A stretch of DNA of 64,000 nucleotides from positions 71,105,118-71,169,117 of the forward strand of contig CP092881.1 in the NCBI GenBank assembly GCA_030710605.1, read 5' to 3'. Every line of letters starts with the position of its first letter. Within the stretch, counting starts at the first letter, position 1. The notes below the pieces were generated by a model that saw nothing but the letters and a program-made list of their open reading frames with translations, was not told where the DNA came from and made no database searches. Positions 28,560 through 38,933 of this stretch are shown here, piece after piece. Source of the DNA: Cordylochernes scorpioides. Taxonomy: Eukaryota > Arthropoda > Arachnida > Pseudoscorpiones > Chernetidae. Position numbers and translations under genes: made by a program.

Positions 28560-31500
28560 AAATATCTCAGTGTTATCAGTGAAATCCTGTCTTAGCCACG
28601 TTCCTCAGGATTCCAATGTGAGGCAACATGTGTTTCCAGACTCCCCAAACAAAGGAAATGATTATGTAAACAAATCGAAGCGAGGGGATTGTTTAAATTG
28701 GAAATATGAATATGTAATTCATTAATTTACATAATGCATTTATTAGCCCTTCCCATTTCAGCGTCAATTTGTCCTTCTATCATGGTAGTTGACAAATCCG
28801 TCCGTTTTACTTCAGTTCGTAGAGATTTGATGGAGCTATCAAAACGCAACTGTTGGCCTTCCCCGTTACATCTTATTGGTAAATTTGTAAATTAGCGTGC
28901 CATCACTGATGAGCAAGGCTCTCCCATTAATTTTTCATTGCAGGAGGGTAGTAGAAAATTGTTTAATTTTTAAAAAAAATCATACGCGTCTATAATAGTT
29001 TAGAATTCACAATACATGTTTATATTGAATATTTTTCAAAATACTGGAATATAAATATTGGCTGTCTATATACTGAATGTAATATTTGAATCTCAGAGAG
29101 AATGCCTTCGTTGGTCATACAGAACGTGAGTGGTGCAAATGTTCTCATGTACTGGAATTAAAGAACAACAAAATCAATAAAGAGTTCAGTTCGCCGTCTG
29201 AGATAACCTTATTTATCTTCATTGTTAACATTTTTGAACATTTATAATAAATATTGGACCATATAAAGAGGCTGTCCTATTCTTAAAATACCGAGTTTGT
29301 AACGTTGTAGCTCACGAGAGAAGCGCGATATTCTTCTGTTGTTATATTTATTCGAAAGAAGAAACATTGATTTATATTCTACTAAAAATATTTTCAAATA
29401 TTCGAAATGCCTAAAATTATAAGTGATTTTGTTAAAGGTTACCTTTTCAGACTTTCCGAGGAGAAATATTTGTTTTCCCGAATTAGTAAAATTATAAAAG
29501 AAAACAATATTGATATTACTAAGTTCACAATCAGTTAAATAATAAAGGAACTAAAGAATTTTGATATCTACGAAATTAAGAGAAAATATTCCTCTGAAAA
29601 AAGGAGCATGGAGAAACGTTCAATTCCAACCTAAAGAAAAATAAGGGAAATGTATATGCGATTCGAATATGGTTCCTTTAACACAATTTTAAATAAACAC
29701 TAGAAAGATAGAAAATAATTTCACCAAAACAACTAGATTCGATATTTATTCAGCTCTTTTCTTGGGCGACAAGAACTTGAGCATGTGAAATAAAAATTAA
29801 CGAGAATGGGCTAAATCTAGTTAACTGTGGTTACCTTATTTAACTAGACGTCGCTGTGTTTACCCGCGCGGGAAGAAAAAAAAAGTTAGTCAAATCAGGT
29901 TAGCAGTGGTCGAACACTAAGATCCGGAGAGATGTCTAATTGGTTGGTCGGTCTGCTAATCTGATTGGCTGAGCGACGTATCTCTTGTCAGGCCGCATCA
30001 CACCTAACCCCGGAATACCTCATGGCTTTGACATTAATGTAGGATGGCACCTCATCCACACTCGGTGACAACGCTATTTTCTGTTACCTTGTATTTAGTC
30101 CCATGTGGTTGGTGTACACTACGATCTCTTCTATCATTAAAATCAATTATTGAGACTTATAAGAACAACTTTTATGTATATTGATATGATATCAGAACCT
30201 GCCCAGAAGTCCTCCTCTACGTGGTTGGCGAGAGAAGCAGCACAAGTAAGGGACTGCCCTGTAGACCGAAGTACGGTGTCGTGAGCCCCGAGCCGCTACG
30301 GTAACCGTGAACAGGAAACTCTGAAATGTGGCTGACTAATGGGGCAATGGCACCCCTCCTTTCCATGGAGGGTCAAGACAACAGCACTACATGATATGAG
30401 ACAAATTATTTATAAATGGAAATGTTTGTTTGTTTGTTTACTGAAGGGTATGTGACTACGTAGCTATTGTGATAACCCAAGTGATGCCAATTCGCTGATT
30501 CAATGTCAACCTACCTAACAACAGCTACATCAGGGGATTCTAGAGCCACTCCCGAGACAAACATTTAAGCAATCTCGTTTTCATACTTAGTTCTCAAATA
30601 AGATCAATTGATTAAAAAATCGGAATAGAGAGGAATCGAACAAGAGAGTTGGAAGCAGTCGGGGTTGAGTGGCAAGGCGTGCAGAGTGGGAAGTCCGCAC
30701 GGGACAGTAAGGACAAAGTTTTGGATCAAAAGACGCTCTCCTAGTACGTTTCACGTGGCACCGGGACCAGGGGAAAGTTTAAGATTAACTGAGGAAAGCT
30801 CGACGTCCTGCATGAAGCCGCGGAGGCAGAGAGGAGCCAAAACGGCAGCCACGAGGGCCGCTGTGAGATGATAATGGCCTAGAACTGAGCGGCCTGTCCG
30901 AAAATATCCACTGTAACCTAACTGTCAACATCCGGACCAACGCCTCTTCTTTGTCCCTCTCTGGATCCCCCGGGTGTCCGGTGGCAAGCTGGTGTCACTT
31001 TGAGACGACTAGAAAAGACGTCATACTTTATTACTTACATATCACATTGTTAAAATTACGATATATATAATTTATTATAACACTATGCTACGCTATTTTT
31101 ATAAAACATGATAAGCCATAATATAAACAGTAGTTGAAGATAAGGATTCATTTCATTGTATACCCCTATAGAAGGATTTGTAATACCTGGAAGTTTGAGA
31201 AATCGTTCAAATAAAACAAGAAGCTTATCACCAAAGTGTGCCTGGATCATGGTGCCATGATCAACGAAAGCTGCACCCCTATACCCCATTCCATGAGATC
31301 ATGAACTCATGGAATTCGAGTAATATTTACACAAGGGGATAAGAAGCATATCGTCAGAGACAGTGTGTTGTTACAATTTATATTTCAGAGGATTCTATCT
31401 TCCGATATTCTTGCTATAAATATATATATAGTAATATATTCGATGAATTTGACTATGAACTTAGAATTTTGATATGTGCCATCTATACAATTATTCATTA

Positions 31501-31842
31501 AAAATCCAACATTACGATTAATAAACCGAATATTGTACTGTGGTGTTAAAGATCGGGCTCCTGATTGCTATCACCTGCCATTCAATTAAATTCTTTATTC
31601 TTTTTGTCATTAAAGAAGATTTTACTGTGTGGAGGTCACCTATCATTGAATCGCCATTACTCCCAGATATCTAATAAAAGGTTGACGTGCATCGTGAAGG
31701 CTAGACATCTTTACTTTGATCAAATATGCCTGGATCTGAGTTGGTACTCCATGAAAGACAGCTTGACCTGCGCGGCGAGGTGCTTGAACCTTTCCTGTTT
31801 CGGCAGGCAACAAACGGTCAACCAAAAACTCTCACGGACTAT

Positions 31843-31873
<31 letters not shown>

Positions 31874-32500
31874 ATGCAATGGCGGTAGGCCCCTGTTTAC
31901 GCAATGCGATTTCTTCCCAGTGCACTGAATGTCAGAGTGAAAAATTCAACCAACCCGGTTAAAAGGCGAGAGTAACTATGACTATAATGACATAGGTAAG
32001 ACACTTGGTTCATTCATATCTTGATTCCCTGGGTTTCTACATTGGGGCAAGTACAGCGATGTGTGTTGTGAGGAGATCTGCCTATCCTTGAATCAAGGGA
32101 CATACATTTATTCACACAATAAAACTCTAATCTATAAAAACACCAAATAATAAAACACGGAATTTGTATTCAAATAAAGTTTTAGTGCTAGATGAGATAG
32201 TTTGTTACATCAGGCACGAAGTAACGCCACGCAATCTAAAGATTTATTCCCGGCGGTGTCTGCTTCATGTTACAAATCGTCATTTAATCGAATTGTTTCC
32301 AAGTTCAACTTTACCAGCGTGTTCTCAAATAACCTAGCAAGCCCTGTTTCATCCTGTATGCAGCACTAACGAAACAAGACACAATACACTTCTATCGTTA
32401 AAGCTTAGAACCTAACGTTTCCAACTCGGTAATCTTCGTTAAAATGTCTCTTCTTACTCAAAAGGAGGTTTTACAAACACATGCTGAATATCATTTTTTT
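28560..32500. other. Long stretch without an identifiable gene
   Basis: The GC-richer block 30200-30990 (GTGTCGTGAGCCCCGAGCCG, CTGGATCCCCCGGGTGTCC) holds a 68-codon plus-strand frame with no motif. Minus-strand frames at 31083-31289 and 31643-31825 also lack motifs but have balanced codon composition, so old transposon coding remnants are possible. I could not assign any of them. Confidence 0.4.
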
Positions 32501-32507
32501 TTCTTAT

Positions 32508-32797
32508 CCCTAGTACACATGGTACACGCCATGATGATCATGTTGGGTAGAGGTAGGCAACTGCTTTTACTGTAAGTGCACCATATGTCTACACATGTGA
32601 AAAGCAGTTCAACTTTACATTTTCAAATGTGCCAGAGCCCCGTTGGTTACTTGTACTCGCTAGTGGGGGTGGAATTTGGCAAGAACCGAGTGCCCTTAGA
32701 GCATTTATTTTAAATCAGATGTCTTTTCAATGCGGGAATCAAACCCGGGTCGTAGCGGTCGAAAACCAACGGTTTAGACTATCCTTCGCCGACTCCC
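32508..32797 (-). mobile_element. tRNA-derived SINE, copy 3
   Basis: Full-length match to the 24733-25020 copy: CCCTAGTACACATGGTAC, GTGCCAGAGCCCCGTTGG and ATGCGGGAATCAAACCCGGG (B box with one change), ending GCCGACTCCC. Confidence 0.8.
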
Positions 32798-32879
32798 TCA
32801 TACTAAATATAAAATGTGCGATATGCTTAGAAGTGTATAAATCTTTTAGTTATATATATAAAGGATCAAAGCCATTGGG

Positions 32880-33290
32880 GGTCAGAAATTTCTAGGTGCT
32901 CATATTTAATAACTGTTTCACAACAAAGAATATCCAACATCGAGTACCAGTGAGAAAATGAAGCTGTCACCCAACTAGCCAGTTACTGAGCTATGATGTC
33001 CCAGGTAAGTAAAACGGACTTTTATTAAAATGTGGAGCAGACGTATTTACATATCCCCCCGGTCGTCCATCATGCGGACTGCGCGGATCGACCGCCGACT
33101 TTTTCTGGGGACCATCGATTGGGGGGCAGGGTGGGGGAGTTGTGCTTAAATCATCAATTCTGCCTTCCGACATGTCCAGTGTAGGGGGTGATCCTCCTGT
33201 ATGGGATTTATGTGATGTTTGGGCATGATAGCTAATTAACTGGAAACATTGTAAGGGTTGTTCTTTTTTTGTGTCTGCAAACATCTGAAA
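32880..33290 (-). mobile_element. Possible LTR retrotransposon remnant (pol end, purine tract, LTR)
   Basis: On the minus strand a 97-codon proline-rich frame (33284-32991) leads to a purine tract (CCGGGGGGATA) and then TGTAAATACGTCTGCTCC with AATAAA soon after, as at a pol end / PPT / 3' LTR junction. No second LTR or catalytic motif is present, so this is tentative. Confidence 0.35.
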
Positions 33291-33539
33291 TAGAGTTCGT
33301 CGTATTTCCTTTCGCTGAATTATCGTGTCTTAAAATCACTGCTGACTTGAGAGTATTTAGCCCGAATTCACGTTCAACTCTCGCCTCAGTTCGGTGCTCC
33401 ACCAATATCAGTTTGAGAGAATTGACTCGGTTGGTTGGATGTCTTAAATATTGGTAGAAATATCTTTAAATCCAACCACCGCCACAGACTCTTTTCTCAA
33501 CATCCATAGATCATACATAATACAGCTCGTCAATTATAT

Positions 33540-33957
33540 TGTTACATCAATTTTAATGCGTCTTACATTTATTCAAAATATTTTATGGGATTTAATATTT
33601 ATTTAAAACAGAATATTTAGATTATCATCATTCCTTTTTATAGTTTCATTCCTTTTGTAATATTTATTGTACATATATCTTGATTGGTTATTGGAGTGAG
33701 AGAGGACCTAGACGAAGACGGTAGATCACGACCTACGAGAAAGACCACGAATAAATAAACACATTAACGTTTAAAGGTAATTTATTTTTATTTACTTTTA
33801 TTTATTTGCTTTTACTTTTATTTATTTGCTTTGAATATGGAAAGAACAAATTATATTTGATAAAATATAAGATATGCAATGAGGGAGGTTTACAAATAAC
33901 AAAATATAAATATCAAAATTGATATTCTGTTAATAAAATAATAAATACTTTGTTACA
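33540..33957 (+). repeat. Solo LTR of a related Ty3 family
   Basis: 418 bp, starting TGTTACATCAATTTTAATG and ending TTGTTACA, flanked by ATAT on both sides (33536-33539 and 33958-33961). It shares TTTATTTAAAACAGAATATT and AGATTATCATCATT with the LTR of the complete element but differs elsewhere. It has AATAAA at about 33752 and an internal 20-bp duplication (ACTTTTATTTATTTGCTTTT). The last ~120 bp recur at 57182-57300. Confidence 0.75.
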
Positions 33958-33961
33958 ATAT

Positions 33962-35215
33962 GATTTTAGGAAAGCACGAGAGAAAACCATCTTTCTACAA
34001 CTATTTCTACCAGAAAGAGAAGTTATTATTCTGGAATATATTCATAGCACGCTATTAATTAGGTTATACACTGCTAGTTATGCGTTATAGACCTTCACTA
34101 GGTGTTATCATCCTGTATCGGTACTTTTTGGATTATTTTATGTTTATTTCTATTCATCTTTATATTCATAAAATCACAAATATATTTAAATTCACTTATT
34201 TTATTATACAAATATTGTAATTTATAAATTCGGTCAATATATATGCAAATAAACCTAAAACCTTCAAAATTCGATTTTTGTTTAGTTGGTAAGATATCTA
34301 ATTTCAATCAATCAATGGCAATAAGTTTGCTCACTGTTTAAATCTCTTGTGTTGCTAATTCTCAGAATCTGAAGCTAAATAAAATCAACTCAAATCAAGT
34401 AGACAAAATGTTTCTTTATATTGTTTATTGTACATTTATCATTGTGGGGGGTGGTTTCTCGAACCGGGATATATTTGAGTAAGAATTAGAATTTGTGTTT
34501 GTGTGATCAAATCTAAATCAGTCAAAATTCAAGCAAAAAAAAAAAACAAATTCAAACAAAATCATCTCCAAAAGGACATAATATAAATTGTTACTGATAT
34601 TCAACTCTACTATTAGTAAATTAAGCATTTTTCATCAAATTAAATCATATAAAAAATAGTATTATGTGACATTTAAAACCAATATTTTGAATTTCTTATA
34701 ATATATGAAGTGCTAATGCATCATTTATGTAAAACCATGTAACGTGAGTAGTGATAATTTATTATATCTATTTATTGATAATATATAATTATCAACTACA
34801 ATGTTTTTCTGGCCATCTCTTTCCAACATGGGGAGTACGCGGGATCCTGTTTTGATTTTTTAAAATCAAAATTTGTATTGGAATCTATTTTATGAATATA
34901 TTTTAATTTCCAAATTCAGCCCTTTTTATATGCAAATTATTCTATAACTTTTGATATTAAAAATTTTAATAATTTATGATATCTAAATTCAATCAACGAA
35001 TGACAATAATTCAACTCAATGTGTGTGTGTTAATTCATTTAGTGGCTCACTCTAATTCGGAATCTTAATGAAATCGGTTAGTTCAAGTCAATAGGCGAAT
35101 TTTATATTGTTTATTGTATGTTCAAGCCATAACAAACACCAACATTCATCGCGCTCAATAATGATACAACATTTAAACGATAAGGTCTGTAGAAACTATT
35201 TTAAATTTACAATAA
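33962..35215. other. AT-rich spacer, no gene seen
   Basis: A block around TTAGTTGGTAAGATATCTAA...TCAATCAATGGCAATAA (34280-34330) recurs in diverged form at 34975-35015, suggesting an old duplication. No coding motif. Confidence 0.45.
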
Positions 35216-35221
35216 ATATGA

Positions 35222-35396
35222 TCATTGTTGTTATTGTCGTGTCCAATGAAGAGCCTCAGATGCCTCCATACATCTCTATCACAGCAGTCGTAATGTCCAC
35301 TGTCTTGGGTGTGCATACTGTATTGTTGTTGTTGTCGTGTCCAAAGAAGAGCCTCAGATGCCCCCATACATCTCTATTACAGCAGTCGCAATGTAA
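35222..35396 (-). repeat. Two units of the 118-bp tandem repeat
   Basis: The inverse complement carries ACACCCAAGACAGTGGACAT, GCTGTGATAGAGATGTATGG and TTCATTGGACACGACAA, as in 42700-43050. Overlapping minus-strand frames are by-products. Confidence 0.8.
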
Positions 35397-35399
35397 ACT

Positions 35400-37440
35400 A
35401 TCGAAATAACGTTATTAATAGGATTAATTATCAGCTATATATTGATATATTATAACATGTCAATATCTTTTAAGTAGGTATAGTATCTCATTGTATGTCA
35501 CTCTAACATTTTCCCAATACATGGATAATTAGAAGTGTCAATATTAGTGAGTTGAGGAGGGAATAATGATTCAGCTGCGGAGATGAAATGTTGCGGGAAA
35601 TATTCCCAGCTCAGCCCTGTCACATCACCCTACTGGTGACCACCATCTGTGGTGATACTGGAAAAACAGCAGTTCCTGTCCCATCGGCGAGTAGTTTTCT
35701 GATTTGAGAGCTGAAACCCGGTCTAGTCTATCTCTCTTTGTTAGAGATAGGTTTGGTCTCTGTAGTAACTGTAGGAGCACTGTGTGTCTCTCTATCTCTC
35801 TCTTTGGGGCTGGATGACAACGCCGCGTTTGCCAAGTCATCAATTCACAGGTTCTTTCTGAGCCTCGAAATGAGGGGAGAACGTGACTTACTGTCTGGAG
35901 GTGGACTCTTTGTCGTTGTCTCCTGGACTTTACCTAACTGTATATAGCTTACTCTTTTATTTTATCTTTTTTACTATTATTTTTAATTTTCTCTCTCTTT
36001 TATATATATTTTATCCATGCTACCATTCACTTGTACCATTGTCCATAAAATATATGTAAATCTTAAATCTCTCTCTTACAATATTTATACTATTTCATCT
36101 ACAGCCTGGTTAATAAAATACTACATAATGTTAAGGTGCATTCATCAGTCATCAAGAAAGAAACTTATACCTGAGGAACCCTGATGATTTCACCTTAATA
36201 TTTATAAAAATAATTATTCTATTGAACTTAAACATAAAGGAAATATTTTTTATGCCAATTAGTAATAATAAAGAATGCTAAAAACTAGTTTCCATAATTG
36301 CGTCTTCAAAAAGGGTTGGGGGAATATGCATTAAGGCGATACCTAATTGAATTGTCAAAAATAAGATTAGAGAGAAAAAAGAGGAAGATGTGGGAGGATC
36401 CATGCTAATGCTCCAGAATTATAGGTGATAAGCAGATTAGACCCCCACAGATCAGGTTAACCCAGGAGTGTCAAAGGCTTGCGACGGTGAATCACGGCAC
36501 TGCGTGACGCACGCACCGCCCAGGGCCTCCAGGACTTCAAGATTGGATGCCCCCAGCTGTTTCTTCACGCCGCATTACCCCATGTTCTCTAATGGATCTG
36601 AACGGAATACAGATTTGTGTAGAGTCCAAAGTTGGGTGGAAATATTACTCAACCTGTTTGAATAAATTGTTCATTAAATACTGCTTGTACCGGATCATTT
36701 TTCTCAGAATTTTCCTAAACATTGGTGTGAAATAATTGAGATCCACTTTGGAACGTCGGCCAGACGAGGGACCGGGTGACAGCAAACAAACAAACCCCCT
36801 TCCCGCTAATGGCGCCAGCCGACCACAAAGGATTGGCGCGCGGCATGGTATACTGACCGGTTTGGTGTTTTCCTCTGTCCTCTTAACATGTTTTAAATAA
36901 AGTTAGTTTAAACAGACACTTTACCCTCTCCTTTCTTCTAGTTAGTGATCTGAATAAAATCCTTGCAACAGTCTACAAACGAATCATCACTGCAAATTCT
37001 TATACCGAATTTCGCATCATTGTTTTGTGAAAGGTTTACCTAATTTTCTATACAATTGGTGACGATATTTGAAAGGTACAGATAGCTAAGGCGGGTTTAA
37101 AATATTAGAAATCAGGTGCACGCATACATTGTCACCATTCCGAACCAAAAATAAGATTGCATCCACTAACCTAATAAGCCTACCTGATAGAGGTAATTAA
37201 GGAGTATGTGATAACGGCCTATTCTGAATCAGTAGATATTTCACACCTACCTTCAAACTTCCTGTTATCGTCACCTTTCTCCAGCTTGAAATTTTGTCAC
37301 AATACTTTGTCAGACTTTATATTTCCAACGAAAAAATTATTAATTGGAAGGATGGCTTCGACAAAGAGGCCAAATTTGAAATAAAAGTATAGAAATAACT
37401 AAGTTTGATATAGTTTCTTAAACGGTGTATACCAACTCTG
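35400..37440. other. Spacer without identifiable gene
   Basis: A GC-richer segment lies at 36440-36620. GCCAGACGAGGGACCGGG and the GGCGCGCGGCATGG region at 36755-36850 look like transposon sequence, but I cannot place them. No catalytic motif is seen in any frame. Confidence 0.45.
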
Positions 37441-37449
37441 TGTGCATAT

Positions 37450-37785
37450 TGTTACATCATGATTAATGGCGTATTTATTATATTATTTTTAATATATTTG
37501 AAATTTAAATTATATATTTATTTATTTTTATATTCTATGATATTTATTTAAAACAGATTATTTTTAGATTATCATCATTTGTATTTAGGTACACTGTGAC
37601 TTCACTGCTCTCTTTGATGTGAGAAAATAAATAAATTATTCTGGTGGCTACATAAAGTAGACTTATCTCATTATTCCCTTTTATAAATTTGTAGGATGGT
37701 TGAAACACGCTCTGGTAAGATGCAAGACCCAGCACAGGAGAGAATCAAGGCTGAAGAGTCTGCCAAGCCGCAACCTGGTGCAACA
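37450..37785 (+). repeat. 5' LTR of the complete Ty3 element
   Basis: 336 bp, TGTTACATC...GCAACA. AATAAA signals lie at 37626-37635. The gag ATG (37696) lies 90 bp before its end, so the LTR encodes the first 30 Gag residues. It differs from the 3' LTR at two bases, both in the last 28 bp (GTCTGCCAAG against GTCTGCCCAG, and CAACCTGG against CAACTTGG). Confidence 0.96.
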
Positions 37786-38859
37786 ATTGGTAGAGATGCT
37801 AGTTCCGACCCAGTTGTCCTGAATCCCAACATCGACATCCCCAAGTATGATGGAACAGAAGACCCTCGCCCATGGATTGAATCTCTTGAAGAAATTGGCT
37901 TCCTGTACCATTGGGCAGACTACATTATCTCCCGTTATGCTGCCATGAATATGATTGGTAGCGCCAAAACCTGGCTGAACCTACACAAAGTAAGTTTCAC
38001 CAGCTGGGAAAATTTCAAGAGCCGCCTAATTGAGGATTTTGCCTCAGACGCCAACAAAGAAGAAATGAGGATGAGATTAAACAGGATACAACAGTGGAAT
38101 GAACCTGCAATCAGGTTCGCAGAGGATATCCTTGTACTGTGCAACAAGGTCGACCCCCAAATGGAAGAAGAGACTAAAATAAACTGGGTTATTGGAGGGT
38201 TAAAGAAAGAATACTCTTTTGCCCTTCACCTAAACCCTCCTAAAAATACCAATGAACTTCTAGAAATTTGTAAAAAGCTGGATTTGTTCGAAAAGAATTA
38301 CCAAGAACGTGCAGAAAAATCAAAAGCTCTTTATAATGGACCACGCTCTCCTCGTCCCCATCATCAAGAGCAATGGAAGAATGCTACGTCGTTCAGAAGA
38401 CCATATCAGAACACCTCCAAGCCCCAGGCACCCGCTCCGAGGTACTACCAGAACACCTCCAAGCCTCAGGCCCCCACTCCGAGGTATTACCAGAACAAGC
38501 CTCTGCCCCAGGTATCTGCCCCTAGACGATCTTACACTCCCAATCCTGAGCCAAAACCGGTCTACCCAAGTAAAATATACAATAAGAATCCAAATTCAAA
38601 TAGGAATAGGACAGAAGACGGGAGACCAATATGCTTCAAGTGTAACAAGCCAGGACACGTAGCGCGGTATTGCAGAGTCAGGTTTGTAAGAATTGTGGAA
38701 GAGGACCCCATAGTTACACAAGACAAGGTCGAAGAAGAAATCCGAATGGATAATGGAACTCAGAAGTCGAGACCTCTGCTCTACTCTGACGTAAGTAATA
38801 GCCCGTACTCGAGTATCCCTACAAGGAATAGATATGCTGCATTAGAAGATTTAAACTAA
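37696..38859 (+). CDS. gag: Gag polyprotein of the complete Ty3 element
   Basis: 387 residues starting MVETRSGK inside the 5' LTR. I chose this ATG because the frame is closed shortly upstream and the MxTRSG-type start is common in Ty3 Gag proteins. Residues about 45-200 form the capsid-like part (WIESLEEIGF, WENFKSRLIEDFA). A basic, proline-rich region with repeated YYQNTSKPQAP follows (about 236-275). The zinc knuckle CFKCNKPGHVARYC is at 313-326 and binds the element RNA. The last bases are TTTAAAC then TAA, so a fraction of ribosomes can move to the pol frame. It assembles the particle in which reverse transcription occurs. Confidence 0.95.
   Translation: MVETRSGKMQDPAQERIKAEESAKPQPGATIGRDASSDPVVLNPNIDIPKYDGTEDPRPWIESLEEIGFLYHWADYIISRYAAMNMIGSAKTWLNLHKVSFTSWENFKSRLIEDFASDANKEEMRMRLNRIQQWNEPAIRFAEDILVLCNKVDPQMEEETKINWVIGGLKKEYSFALHLNPPKNTNELLEICKKLDLFEKNYQERAEKSKALYNGPRSPRPHHQEQWKNATSFRRPYQNTSKPQAPAPRYYQNTSKPQAPTPRYYQNKPLPQVSAPRRSYTPNPEPKPVYPSKIYNKNPNSNRNRTEDGRPICFKCNKPGHVARYCRVRFVRIVEEDPIVTQDKVEEEIRMDNGTQKSRPLLYSDVSNSPYSSIPTRNRYAALEDLN
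37788..37805 (+). promoter_or_regulatory. Candidate primer binding site
   Basis: TGGTAGAGATGCTAGTTC begins two bases after the LTR end. TGG matches the CCA tail of a tRNA, as expected of a PBS, but I cannot name the tRNA. It lies inside the gag reading frame, so the same bases would be both primer site and codons 31-37. Confidence 0.45.
38850..38856 (+). promoter_or_regulatory. -1 ribosomal frameshift slippery heptamer TTTAAAC
   Basis: T TTA AAC in the gag frame, directly followed by the gag stop TAA (38857-38859). Pol lies in the -1 frame, which is open without a stop from the heptamer through to the pol ATG at 38934. X-XXY-YYZ heptamers of this exact sequence are classic -1 sites. A convincing downstream pseudoknot could not be established by eye. 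The same heptamer is kept in the left copy. Confidence 0.8.
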
Positions 38860-38933
38860 ACATCGCGCCTGAGTCCGTCAATCAAAGCAAGTCGACCATA
38901 AATGGAATTAAAAAGTTAGACCCCAAATATAAA

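Noticed and set aside
30665-30871. GC-rich 68-codon plus-strand frame with many Arg/Lys residues
   Set aside because: No known domain or neighbouring exon; composition alone does not support a gene.
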